From the NCBI GenBank assembly GCA_964553325.1, contig CAZKKI010000070.1, forward strand, positions 1 to 64,000: a stretch of DNA of 64,000 nt. Reading direction: 5' to 3'. Position numbers and translations under genes: made by a program. The DNA is from BMS3ABIN04 sp964553325 (lineage in GTDB: Bacteria; Bacteroidota; Ignavibacteria; Ignavibacteriales; Melioribacteraceae). The notes below the pieces were generated by a model. That model was given only the letters and a program-made list of their open reading frames with translations. It was not told the origin of the DNA and searched no databases. Positions within the stretch are counted from its first letter, which is position 1. Each line of letters begins with the position of its first letter. This document shows positions 41,169 to 49,693 of the stretch, one piece after another.

Positions 41169-43235
41169 ATGGAATCACTTATTTACGTTATTCCGTTTTT
41201 TGGTCTCGCTGCCCTCCTATATTCTTTTTTCAAGAATATTTGGATATCGAAACAAGAGACAGGCACTGAAAAAATGGTTACCATTTCAAATCATATTAAA
41301 GAAGGTGCCATTGCTTTCCTAAAAACCGAATACAAAGTTTTGGCAATTTTCGTAGTTGCCGTTGCACTTCTACTGGGATTTGCAAACGCCGGCAGAGAAG
41401 ATTCTTCGTGGTTGATTGCCGTATCGTTTGTGGTAGGTGCATTAAGTTCGGCTTTGGCCGGCTATCTTGGAATGACTGCCGCTACAAAAGCCAACGTAAG
41501 AACTACCAACGCGGCCAGAAAAGGATTAGGACCCGCACTGGAAATCGCTTTTTCGGGTGGCTCTATTATGGGAATGAATGTTGTGGGTCTCGGTATCCTC
41601 GGTTTAGGCACATTGTTTTTAATTTATTCGAACCAGGCATGGGATTTAGCTAAAGTTATAAATGTACTTTCTGGCTTTTCGCTCGGTGCATCTTCAATTG
41701 CTTTATTTGCAAGAGTTGGCGGTGGAATTTATACAAAAGCTGCCGACGTAGGTGCAGATCTTGCCGGAAAGGTGTACGAAGGAATACCGGAAGACGACCC
41801 CCGGAATCCCGCTACAATTGCCGATAATGTGGGCGACAACGTGGGCGATGTTGCCGGTATGGGCGCCGATTTATTTGAATCTTACGTCGGAGCTACAATC
41901 GGTGCAATGGTATTAGGCGCGGTTTTCACCGAAGTTTTTCCGGCTGGGGAAAGTTTGGCTGGTGTACTTTTGCCTTTAACTTTAGCGGGAGTTGGAATAT
42001 TACTTTCAATATTCGGCACATTTTTCGTAAAAGTAAAAGAAGGTGGAAATCCACAAAAAGCTCTTAACACCGGCGAATTTATAACTTCCGCATTAATGTT
42101 AATTGCTTCGTATTTTATAATTCATGCTATGCTTCCCGAAAAATGGACTTTTGAAGGGTTCGATTACACTGCAAACGGAGTGTTCTTCGCAACGATAATC
42201 GGTTTGATTGCTGGAGTGTTAATCGGATTAATAACAGAATATTATACCGGAACCGATTATAGATCCGTAAAAAATATTGCCGCCCAGTCGGTAACGGGTG
42301 CGGCTACCAATATAATTGCCGGTTTAAGCGTGGGAATGTTATCCACTGCTTTACCTATTTTAATTATTTCCGCTAGTATAATCGGAGCATACGAATTTGC
42401 CAATTTATACGGAATCGCCATTGCAGCACTCGGTATGTTATCCACTACCGGAATTCAGCTTGCGGTAGATGCATACGGACCTATTTCCGATAATGCAGGC
42501 GGTATCGCAGAGATGGCGGAACTGCCCCCTGAAGTAAGAGAGAGAACCGATAAACTCGATGCGGTGGGCAACACTACAGCAGCTATCGGTAAAGGTTTTG
42601 CTATCGGTTCTGCGGCACTTACCGCTTTGGCACTTTTTTCGGCATTTATGCATCAGGCAAATATACAAACCATCGATATTTCAAAACCGATAATTATGGG
42701 CGGTTTATTTATCGGTGCGATGCTCCCGTTTTTGTTTTCGTCTATGGCAATGAGTGCCGTGGGCAGAGCGGCAAAAAAAATGATACTTGAGGTTGGAAGA
42801 CAATTCAGAGAAATTCCCGGATTACGTGAAGGCAAAGCCGAAGCCGAATATGCCAAATGTGTCGAAATATCAACACAAGCTGCAATCAAAGAAATGATTT
42901 TACCCGGTTTACTTGCAGTTATTGTTCCCGTTGTGGTCGGCTTTACAAGCAAGGAAATGTTGGCTGGTTTATTAGCGGGATTAACGGCAAGCGGTGTTTT
43001 GATGGCAATTTTTCAAGCTAACGCCGGTGGTGCATGGGATAACGCCAAAAAATTAATTGAAGGCGGAATAGAGTTCGACGGTGTTAAATATGAAAAAGGT
43101 TCCGACGCACATAAAGCGGCTGTCGTTGGAGATACGGTTGGCGATCCGTTTAAAGATACTTCCGGACCGTCTCTAAATATCTTAATAAAACTTTTATCGG
43201 TTGTTTCTTTTGTTATTGCACCATTGATAAGATAA
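41169..43235 (+). CDS. hppA: Membrane-bound ion-translocating pyrophosphatase, K+-dependent type
   Basis: A 688-residue integral membrane pyrophosphatase with about 16 hydrophobic segments that couples PPi hydrolysis to H+ or Na+ export. The substrate site shows GGGIYTKAADVGADLAGKVYEGIPEDDPRNPATIADNVGDNVGDVAGMGADLFESY and, near the end, GDTVGDPFKDTSGPSLNIL. The K+-dependence position reads NTTAAIGKGFAIGSAAL, with Ala where K+-independent enzymes carry Lys, so potassium stimulation is expected. Which ion is pumped cannot be told by eye. It lies 36 bases after pth and would use PPi made by biosynthesis. Confidence 0.96.
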   Translation: MESLIYVIPFFGLAALLYSFFKNIWISKQETGTEKMVTISNHIKEGAIAFLKTEYKVLAIFVVAVALLLGFANAGREDSSWLIAVSFVVGALSSALAGYLGMTAATKANVRTTNAARKGLGPALEIAFSGGSIMGMNVVGLGILGLGTLFLIYSNQAWDLAKVINVLSGFSLGASSIALFARVGGGIYTKAADVGADLAGKVYEGIPEDDPRNPATIADNVGDNVGDVAGMGADLFESYVGATIGAMVLGAVFTEVFPAGESLAGVLLPLTLAGVGILLSIFGTFFVKVKEGGNPQKALNTGEFITSALMLIASYFIIHAMLPEKWTFEGFDYTANGVFFATIIGLIAGVLIGLITEYYTGTDYRSVKNIAAQSVTGAATNIIAGLSVGMLSTALPILIISASIIGAYEFANLYGIAIAALGMLSTTGIQLAVDAYGPISDNAGGIAEMAELPPEVRERTDKLDAVGNTTAAIGKGFAIGSAALTALALFSAFMHQANIQTIDISKPIIMGGLFIGAMLPFLFSSMAMSAVGRAAKKMILEVGRQFREIPGLREGKAEAEYAKCVEISTQAAIKEMILPGLLAVIVPVVVGFTSKEMLAGLLAGLTASGVLMAIFQANAGGAWDNAKKLIEGGIEFDGVKYEKGSDAHKAAVVGDTVGDPFKDTSGPSLNILIKLLSVVSFVIAPLIR

Positions 43236-43246
43236 AGTTATATTTG
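43216..43246 (+). promoter_or_regulatory. Promoter for the rpsF operon (TTG-N20-TATATTTG)
   Basis: TTG at 43216-43218 and TATATTTG at 43239-43246 with a 20-base spacer. The upstream box lies in the last codons of hppA, and the start would be about 70 bases before rpsF. Confidence 0.65.
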
Positions 43247-43320
43247 TAAATTAAATTTTAATAAACCCTGCTTTTCGGAATAATTTAACGAAAGGCCAAA
43301 GACCAAAGGGAGGTTCTTTT

Positions 43321-43734
43321 ATGAAGGAAAATCATTACGAGAGCGTTATAATTATTAATGCGGCGCTCGAAGATACTCAAATCGAAGAAACGATTAAAAA
43401 AATCGAAAACTTCATATCGAGTAACGGTGGAAAAATAACCGACATTGAAAAATGGGGTAGAAAACGACTCGCCTACCCGATCAAAAAATCCAAAAGCGGT
43501 TTTTATGTAATTTACAGGTTTACCGCTCCGGCCGAAATGATTAAAAAGCTGGAGAGAATCTATAAATTGGATGAAACCATTTATCGCTTTCTTACTATCA
43601 AACTAACCAAAAAAGATTTGGAACATCTCAATAAAAAATTGGCTGAAAAGAAAGCTGAAGAGAGCGAGAAATCCGAAACCGCTTCTGAACCTAAAGTTGA
43701 AGAAACAGTTGTTGCCGAAGGACAATCGGAATAA
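43321..43734 (+). CDS. rpsF: 30S ribosomal protein S6
   Basis: A 137-residue S6 with the ferredoxin-like core YESVIIINAALEDTQIEETIKKIENFI, DIEKWGRKRLAYPIKKSKSGFYVIY and IYRFLTIKL, plus an acidic Glu-rich tail. Start has GGGAGG upstream. It begins the conserved order rpsF-ssb-rpsR-rplI. S6 binds 16S rRNA together with S18, encoded two genes on. Confidence 0.97.
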   Translation: MKENHYESVIIINAALEDTQIEETIKKIENFISSNGGKITDIEKWGRKRLAYPIKKSKSGFYVIYRFTAPAEMIKKLERIYKLDETIYRFLTIKLTKKDLEHLNKKLAEKKAEESEKSETASEPKVEETVVAEGQSE

Positions 43735-43783
43735 TAAAATTTGTAATGTATAAATATCAATTAGATATGTATGGAGGTAAGTG

Positions 43784-44281
43784 ATGGCTGATTTGAAAAT
43801 GCCTGAATTAAATTCTGTAATTATTGCTGGTAATTTAACTAAAGATCCGGTTTTCCGTGAAACCACAAACAAAACACCGGTAGTTAACTTTCATATTGCG
43901 GCTAACAGACGATATAAAGACAGCCAAAATCAATGGCAAGAAGATGTTTGCTATGTTGGTGTTGTTGCGTGGAACAAATTAGCGGAAAGTTGCAAAGACC
44001 GATTAAAAAAAGGTAGCGCGGTTCTCGTCGATGGTGAGCTTCAAAGCAGAACTTTCAAAACCGAAGACGGTAGAAACAGAACCATCGTGGAAATCAAAGC
44101 AAAAAGAATTCAATTTTTAAACAAAATAAATAAATCCGCTGAAAGTACAACAGAAACCGAAACTGATGTTGCCATTGACGAAGAAATAGTTGAAGAAAAA
44201 GAAAACACCGATTTTACCGATAATTCATTCGATAAATTCTTGAGCGACGAAGAATCGGATTTACTAAGCGGAGATAATTAA
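43784..44281 (+). CDS. ssb: Single-stranded DNA-binding protein
   Basis: A 165-residue SSB from ATG 43784, with a GGAGG ribosome site; a GTG one codon before is in frame. The OB fold spans about residues 1-110 (LNSVIIAGNLTKDPVFRET, VNFHIAANRRYKDSQNQWQEDVCYVGVVAWNKLAESC, SRTFKTEDGRNRTIVEIKAKRIQFL). The acidic tail ends SDEESDLLSGDN rather than the classical D-D-I-P-F tip, so partner contacts may differ from E. coli. Confidence 0.95.
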   Translation: MADLKMPELNSVIIAGNLTKDPVFRETTNKTPVVNFHIAANRRYKDSQNQWQEDVCYVGVVAWNKLAESCKDRLKKGSAVLVDGELQSRTFKTEDGRNRTIVEIKAKRIQFLNKINKSAESTTETETDVAIDEEIVEEKENTDFTDNSFDKFLSDEESDLLSGDN

Positions 44282-44296
44282 TTTTTGAGGAAGAAA

Positions 44297-44506
44297 ATGA
44301 AGACAAAAAAAATAAGAAGAGTTATAACCGACTACATCGATTATAAGGATGCAAAAAAACTTCAAAAATTTGTATCCGATCAAGGAAAAATTATTCCAAG
44401 AAGAATTACCGGACTTAGTGCAAAACAGCACAGAGAAGTTGTGCGTGCAATTAAAAGAGCCAGACAAATTGCTATTATGCCGTTTGTGTCTGAGTCCGTT
44501 AAGTAA
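44297..44506 (+). CDS. rpsR: 30S ribosomal protein S18
   Basis: A 69-residue S18: KKIRRVITDYIDYKDAKKLQKFVSDQGKIIPRRITGLSAKQHREVVRAIKRARQIAIMPFV. A TTG 12 bases upstream is in frame, but GAGGAAG at 44287-44293 is the ribosome site for the ATG at 44297. No CxxC zinc pair is present, so it is the zinc-independent form. Confidence 0.97.
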   Translation: MKTKKIRRVITDYIDYKDAKKLQKFVSDQGKIIPRRITGLSAKQHREVVRAIKRARQIAIMPFVSESVK

Positions 44507-44521
44507 AGGAGACCAAAGGAA

Positions 44522-44965
44522 ATGAAAGTAATTTTAAGAAAAAATTTTGAACAACTCGGGCGCGTGGGAGATATTGTTGAAGTTAAAGACGGATATGCGC
44601 GTAATTTTCTTCTTCCCCGCCAAATCGCATATATAGCGACAAAAGGAAACGTTCGGGCTTTGGAAGAAGAGAAAAAGCAAATTGAAAAAGCCGAAGCAAA
44701 ATTATTCGAAAGTGCAAAGAAAATGGCTGAAGAACTTGCTAATGTTTCCATAACCATTCCGGTTAAAGTTGGAGAAGAAGATAAAATCTTCGGCTCTGTT
44801 ACGTCTCAAATGATTGCCGATGCACTTAAAGAAAAAAATTACGATATCGATAAAAGAAAAATTGAGATTAGCGAACCGATAAAAGCTCTCGGTATTTATG
44901 ATATTAACATCAAACTGCACCCCGAAGTTACTGCTACTGTAAAGACTTGGATTGTAAGAGAATAA
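44522..44965 (+). CDS. rplI: 50S ribosomal protein L9
   Basis: A 147-residue L9 with the N-terminal domain (MKVILRKNFEQLGRVGDIVEVKDGYARNFLLPRQIA), the long connecting helix (about 40-75) and the C-terminal rRNA-binding domain. It ends the ribosomal operon, followed at once by a strong terminator at 44970-44999. Confidence 0.97.
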   Translation: MKVILRKNFEQLGRVGDIVEVKDGYARNFLLPRQIAYIATKGNVRALEEEKKQIEKAEAKLFESAKKMAEELANVSITIPVKVGEEDKIFGSVTSQMIADALKEKNYDIDKRKIEISEPIKALGIYDINIKLHPEVTATVKTWIVRE

Positions 44966-44969
44966 ACGA

Positions 44970-44999
44970 AAAGCTGTTCCGCACGGAACAGCTTTTTTT
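44970..44999 (+). terminator. Rho-independent terminator after rplI
   Basis: A perfect 12-bp stem (AAAGCTGTTCCG / CGGAACAGCTTT) with a two-base gap between the arms and a run of seven or more T. Confidence 0.93.
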
Positions 45000-45009
45000 A
45001 TACCCGTTA

Positions 45010-45025
45010 TGTGATCTGCATCACA
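45010..45025. promoter_or_regulatory. CRP/FNR-family operator-like palindrome
   Basis: TGTGATCTGCATCACA has perfect 6-bp arms and matches the CRP core TGTGA-N6-TCACA. It lies 66 bases before the ParA start codon and just after the rplI terminator, so it most likely acts on the ParA gene. A CRP, HcpR or related regulator could bind it. Confidence 0.55.
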
Positions 45026-45091
45026 AAATAAATAAATATTTCATTTTAAGTTAAAAGTATCTTTTTCACACTTTAACAATAAGTATTTTTT

Positions 45092-45907
45092 ATGTCAAAA
45101 ATTATTTCTATCGCTTCTCCAAAAGGCGGAGTGGGTAAAACTACAACTGCGCTTAATCTTGCGCTTGCCTTAACCAAACATTACAAAAAAACGTTGCTAA
45201 TAGATGCCGATCCGGGAAGATATTGTACACTTTCGTTGAATCTAACGGACAATGAAATATTCGGTGATATTTTCGACCTTTTCAGCTACACGAAAACATT
45301 TCGGGAAATTATTCACAAAACTTCATTCCCGTTTCTCGAAGTAATACCGTTTAGGGAAATTTCCGTAAACGATGAAAATCAATTGATTAACTTGTCCGAA
45401 AATAAACTTGTACTAAAACAAGCTTTGGAAAATAATTCCGATTACTACGATTTTATAATCATAGATTGCCCGCCCTACCTTAACGGGATTACTACAAACG
45501 CTTTGCTTGCATCGGATTCGGTAATTGTACCGATAAAATCCTCGAATTACTCATTACAAGCTGTTCAGAGAATCCACAGTTTTATAAAGGAATTAAATTC
45601 AGAATTTAATTCCTCGATTGCTATCGAGGGTATTTTGATGACTATGTACGAATCAAATACCAAAACATCTTTCATGACTAAAAAACTGCTATATTCCAAA
45701 TATCCCAATTTAATTTTCAAAACAACTATACCGAAAAACGTAAGCGTAACCGAAGCAACTTTTTACAAAAAGCCGGTAATTTATTTCGACCGAAAAGCTA
45801 AAGCATCACAAGCATATTTGAAACTTGCGGAAGAATTAATAGAAAACATCGAAACGAAATTTTTGATGAAATCCACGGGGCTCACACACGACGATTTCCA
45901 CTACTAA
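45092..45907 (+). CDS. Orphan ParA-family ATPase
   Basis: A 271-residue ParA/MinD-like ATPase: deviant Walker A SPKGGVGKTTTALNLALAL at 9-27 with both signature lysines, LLIDADPGRY (Walker A') and IIIDCPPYLNGITTNALLASDSVIVPI (Walker B and switch). No ParB gene or parS-like site is adjacent, and the N-terminal DNA-binding extension of plasmid ParA is absent. It stands alone between the ribosomal operon and secDF, with a CRP-like palindrome upstream. It could position a membrane or chromosomal cargo, or be the chromosomal Soj with ParB elsewhere. Confidence 0.88.
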   Translation: MSKIISIASPKGGVGKTTTALNLALALTKHYKKTLLIDADPGRYCTLSLNLTDNEIFGDIFDLFSYTKTFREIIHKTSFPFLEVIPFREISVNDENQLINLSENKLVLKQALENNSDYYDFIIIDCPPYLNGITTNALLASDSVIVPIKSSNYSLQAVQRIHSFIKELNSEFNSSIAIEGILMTMYESNTKTSFMTKKLLYSKYPNLIFKTTIPKNVSVTEATFYKKPVIYFDRKAKASQAYLKLAEELIENIETKFLMKSTGLTHDDFHY

Positions 45908-45952
45908 ACGGTGAAATTCCTTTAATTATTAATGCATCCGACCTCAATAAAA

Positions 45953-45983
45953 TTGAATTTTTTTCAATTTCTATCTATATTAG
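45953..45983 (+). promoter_or_regulatory. secDF promoter (TTG-N20-TATATTAG)
   Basis: TTGAAT starts at 45953 and TATATT at 45976-45981, a 17-base sigma-70-like spacing. Read as the Bacteroidota form it is TTG-N20-TATATTAG with one mismatch. It lies about 55 bases before the secDF ATG. Confidence 0.6.
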
Positions 45984-46036
45984 AAGTCTTATTTTAAATT
46001 AAACGGCTAACAAATCACTAAATTTTCGAGAAGGTA

Positions 46037-49000
46037 ATGAAAGAATTAAGATTTAGAATTTTCGTTATAATTGCTGCATTTGCATTGAGTATTTACCTGC
46101 TCTATCCTACTTACAAGGATTATCAATATAACCAACAAATTCAACAAACATTAGAATCCATAAAAGATAGCGTTCTGCAAAAAAATCCTTCAATTACTAA
46201 AAAAGACTTGCAACAAATTCTTGAATTGAAAGAAGACAGTATAAGAGCTGCCAATCCGGATATAAGAAAAGCCAGAGAAAATCGGGTTAAACTCGGTTTG
46301 GATTTGCAAGGTGGAATGTATTTGGTAATGGAAGTAAATACCGTAAAACTTCTTGAAAGATTGGCAAAAGACCCCGACGCCACTTTCAAACAAATCTTAA
46401 AAGAAGCCGAAGAAGAAGCAAAAATTTCCAACGAAGAAGTTGTTAAAATTCTGGCTGCGAAACTAAAAGAAAAAAACATTCGTCTCAGCAGATACTTCGG
46501 TTCCATACGGCAAGAAGACGATGAAATTATTAACGATTTGCTCGAACAAGAAAAAGATGCCGTAACCCGAGCAATTGAAATCATCAGAAACCGTGTCGAT
46601 CAATACGGCGTTTCGGAACCAAGTATTCAACAACAAGGTGCTAGAAGAATAATTGTTGAGCTTCCGGGTGTTGCGAAAAAGGAAGAAGCGAAAAGTCTTT
46701 TGCAAGGAAGAGCTTTACTCGAATTCAAACTTGTTAAAGATCCTAATTTTGCATTTCCAATTTTAAATAAGATAGACGAAATTCTCGCAAAAAAATTCAG
46801 TTCCGATACAACCGAAACGGCGCAAGACTCAACAGCCGAAGAAAACTTAACCGAAGAAGAATTTGCTAAAAAACATCCCTTCTTTACAATAGCAAGATTG
46901 ATATCTCAAAGTTCGGCCGACCTTATTGTAAAAGAAAGCGATAAAAATAAAGTTTTACGTTATCTAAACATGCCGGAAGTAAAAAAGGTAATTCCCGATA
47001 ATGTTGAATTTCTGTTTTCCGCCAAACCCCAATTTGTACAAGACGGAATAAAATACTTCCGACTTTATATGGTGAACAAACAACCCGAACTAACGGGAAA
47101 TGTTATTGTTGATGCAAATGCAACAATCGACCCACAAACAACAGCACCGATGGTAACGATGGATATGAATCCCGAAGGTGCGCGGGAATGGGCAAGAATT
47201 ACCGGCGCCAATATAGGGAAACGTTGCGCTATTGTTTTGGATAATTATGTTTATACGGCACCGGTTATTCAAAATAAAATACCTTCCGGGCGTTCGCAAA
47301 TTACCGGAATGGAAGATCTCGAAGAAGCCAAATTAATATCGATTGTTCTGAAAGCCGGAGCGCTACCGGCACCTATCGATATTATTGAAGAAAGAACCGT
47401 TGGACCTTCGCTCGGTCAAGATTCGATTTCCCAAGGTTTCAACTCAACGCTTATCGGTTTCTTACTGGTAGCGTTCTTCATGATTATTTATTATAAAACT
47501 TCCGGCGCTTTTGCCGACTTGGCCTTGCTTGCAACCGTTGTATTTATTCTCGGCGTGCTGGCCGGATTCAAAGCTACGCTTACTCTTCCGGGTATTGCGG
47601 GTATCATTTTAACTATCGGTATGGCCGTGGATGCCAACGTACTTATTTTCGAAAGAATACGCGAAGAGCTTGCAACCGGCAAAACCATAAAAGCCGCTGT
47701 CGATAGCGGTTTCGCAAATTCTTATTCGGCAATATTCGATTCGAACATAACGACATTTTTCACGGCAATAATTCTTTACCAATTCGGTAGCGGACCCATT
47801 CAAGGTTTTGCATTAACTTTAATGATCGGTATTGTCTCATCATTGTTCTCCGCTTTGGTTATTACAAAAGTATTATTCGAATATATGATTTATAAAGGTA
47901 AAAAGATTAACGTCGGTTATAGAAAAAGATTGTTCGGCGATTCAAAAATCAATTTCCTCGGAAAAAGAAAAACTGCTTATGCAATTTCCGGTACTTTGAT
48001 CATAATTGGAATTATAAGTTTATTTACAAGGGGATTGGAATTAGGAATCGATTTCAAAGGCGGTTCCGAGATCGCTCTTCAATTTGAAAAACCGATTGAT
48101 ATTTCCGACATGAGAACCAAACTGAACACTCTTGGTTTGGGTAATATAGAAGTTAAAACTTTCGGCGGTGAACAAGGTGTTTTGATTAGAACCGAATTGC
48201 AAGAAATTCCGAAAGAAATTATGCCTAAAATTGTCGAAACGCTGAACAATACTATCAAAGAAACCGCTACCGGTATTCAGGCTACCATAGTCGATTCATC
48301 GGCCAATAGCATTACTTATCAATTACCCGATCCGCAATCAGCTGCTTTGGCAGCCGATAAACTGGCGGAGAAAGGTTTTCAAGCAACTAAACTTTCGGAC
48401 GATCCGAACGAAAACAAAGTAATAGTCCGGTTAAGTATTGCTAACTGGATTGAGGAAAACCTTCAACAAGCTTATGCCGATAATCCATTCAAAATGCTGA
48501 AGGAAGAGAAAGTTGGACCTAAAATAGGTAAAGAGCTTAAACAAGATGCTATCATATCGGTTATATTGGCTCTAATCGTTATTTTGATTTACTTGGGCTT
48601 CAGATTTAAATTCGCATTTGCCAACGGTGCGGTACTTGCATTGTTCCACGATGTGATGATTACGCTCGGAGTATTTTCCCTGCTTTACGGTGTTGTACCT
48701 TTCTTGAATTTGGAAATTTCGATCAGCGTTGTAGCTGCATTTCTAACTCTTGTGGGTTATTCAATTAACGATACTGTGGTTGTTTATGATAGAATCCGCG
48801 AGGAATTGAAAATTCACAAAACCAAACCGCTTGAAGAAAATATGAACAACGCTATTAATAAAGTGCTAAGCAGAACGATTGTTACAAGTTTAACAACATT
48901 ACTTGTAGTGTTCGTATTACTTGTATTCGGCGGTGAAGTACTTAGAGGTTTCGCATTTACATTATTCTTCGGTATATTGGTTGGTACTTATTCATCCATA

Positions 49001-49063
49001 TTTATTGCAAGTTCTTTCGTACTCGATTATGCTAAAAAACGCGGCACGAAAATTCAATTTTAA
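46037..49063 (+). CDS. secDF: Protein translocase SecDF fusion
   Basis: A 1008-residue fusion of SecD and SecF that uses the proton gradient to pull exported proteins through SecYEG. SecD covers about 1-640: an N-terminal membrane helix, the D1 motif RVKLGLDLQGGMYLVMEV, the periplasmic P1 head, and the RND helices with SLGQDSISQGFNSTLIGF and GMAVDANVLIFERIREEL. SecF covers about 645-1008: LGIDFKGGSEIAL, VGPKIGKELKQDAI and VGYSINDTVVVYDRIREEL. The fused form is typical of Bacteroidota relatives. A GAGAAGG site precedes the ATG. Its stop overlaps the convergent YhhN gene by four bases. Confidence 0.96.
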   Translation: MKELRFRIFVIIAAFALSIYLLYPTYKDYQYNQQIQQTLESIKDSVLQKNPSITKKDLQQILELKEDSIRAANPDIRKARENRVKLGLDLQGGMYLVMEVNTVKLLERLAKDPDATFKQILKEAEEEAKISNEEVVKILAAKLKEKNIRLSRYFGSIRQEDDEIINDLLEQEKDAVTRAIEIIRNRVDQYGVSEPSIQQQGARRIIVELPGVAKKEEAKSLLQGRALLEFKLVKDPNFAFPILNKIDEILAKKFSSDTTETAQDSTAEENLTEEEFAKKHPFFTIARLISQSSADLIVKESDKNKVLRYLNMPEVKKVIPDNVEFLFSAKPQFVQDGIKYFRLYMVNKQPELTGNVIVDANATIDPQTTAPMVTMDMNPEGAREWARITGANIGKRCAIVLDNYVYTAPVIQNKIPSGRSQITGMEDLEEAKLISIVLKAGALPAPIDIIEERTVGPSLGQDSISQGFNSTLIGFLLVAFFMIIYYKTSGAFADLALLATVVFILGVLAGFKATLTLPGIAGIILTIGMAVDANVLIFERIREELATGKTIKAAVDSGFANSYSAIFDSNITTFFTAIILYQFGSGPIQGFALTLMIGIVSSLFSALVITKVLFEYMIYKGKKINVGYRKRLFGDSKINFLGKRKTAYAISGTLIIIGIISLFTRGLELGIDFKGGSEIALQFEKPIDISDMRTKLNTLGLGNIEVKTFGGEQGVLIRTELQEIPKEIMPKIVETLNNTIKETATGIQATIVDSSANSITYQLPDPQSAALAADKLAEKGFQATKLSDDPNENKVIVRLSIANWIEENLQQAYADNPFKMLKEEKVGPKIGKELKQDAIISVILALIVILIYLGFRFKFAFANGAVLALFHDVMITLGVFSLLYGVVPFLNLEISISVVAAFLTLVGYSINDTVVVYDRIREELKIHKTKPLEENMNNAINKVLSRTIVTSLTTLLVVFVLLVFGGEVLRGFAFTLFFGILVGTYSSIFIASSFVLDYAKKRGTKIQF

Positions 49064-49686
49064 TTTATTCCTATAGACATTGCTATAAAATACTGGGCGG
49101 CATAGTAGCTGCCCAGTATAAAAATTTCTGCAAATCTTATTTCTTTTGCAAATTTATTTATTGCCAACATTCCATCGGAAAGAATAAACAAAATTGCTCC
49201 GCATACGATAAATAGACTCGACGTATCGGTAAACGTAAAAAATCTATTTACTGCCGTCCAAACCATAACCGAAGCAATAAACATGTAAACGATAACCGGA
49301 ATTTTATATTTCCCCAGTCCGGATTGAATTAACAAATAAATAAAACCGGAAAATAATAAAATGGGAATCAACGATAAGTAAAAGGTCTTACTGCCGGAAT
49401 AAAATGCGAAGGCGTAAAATATGTGCGTGATAAGAAAAGCAACGAGACCGTGTAAAAAATATTTTTCTTCGAACATTAATAAAACATCGCCCAAAAGGGA
49501 AAATATCAATCCGAATAATATTCCGATACCCAAAGCCGTTTTACCGCCCGAAAGATTCAAAACGGCAACTAAAATTATTAATATTGTAGTTAACGGTTTA
49601 AGTATGAAGAAAGCCTTACGGAATTTGTATTTTGCAAGTATCGTTAAAATGCTAAACAAAAATATTACAACGGGAATCATATTCAT
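49060..49686 (-). CDS. YhhN/TMEM86 family membrane protein
   Basis: A 208-residue protein of about eight hydrophobic segments. The family motifs are FGLIFSLLGDVLLMF (about 58-72) and ILSDGMLAINKF (about 168-179). Animal TMEM86 members are lysoplasmalogenases; bacterial function is generally unproven. It is convergent with secDF, sharing four bases at the stop codons, and follows a SpoIIE phosphatase gene by seven bases, so it may be the last gene of the partner-switching transcript. Confidence 0.85.
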   Translation of the reverse strand: MNMIPVVIFLFSILTILAKYKFRKAFFILKPLTTILIILVAVLNLSGGKTALGIGILFGLIFSLLGDVLLMFEEKYFLHGLVAFLITHIFYAFAFYSGSKTFYLSLIPILLFSGFIYLLIQSGLGKYKIPVIVYMFIASVMVWTAVNRFFTFTDTSSLFIVCGAILFILSDGMLAINKFAKEIRFAEIFILGSYYAAQYFIAMSIGIN

Positions 49687-49693
49687 CGGAATT

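Noticed and set aside
45092..45907. Chromosome origin region because of ParA
   Set aside because: There is no ParB gene, no DnaA-box cluster, and none of dnaA, dnaN, rnpA or rpmH nearby.
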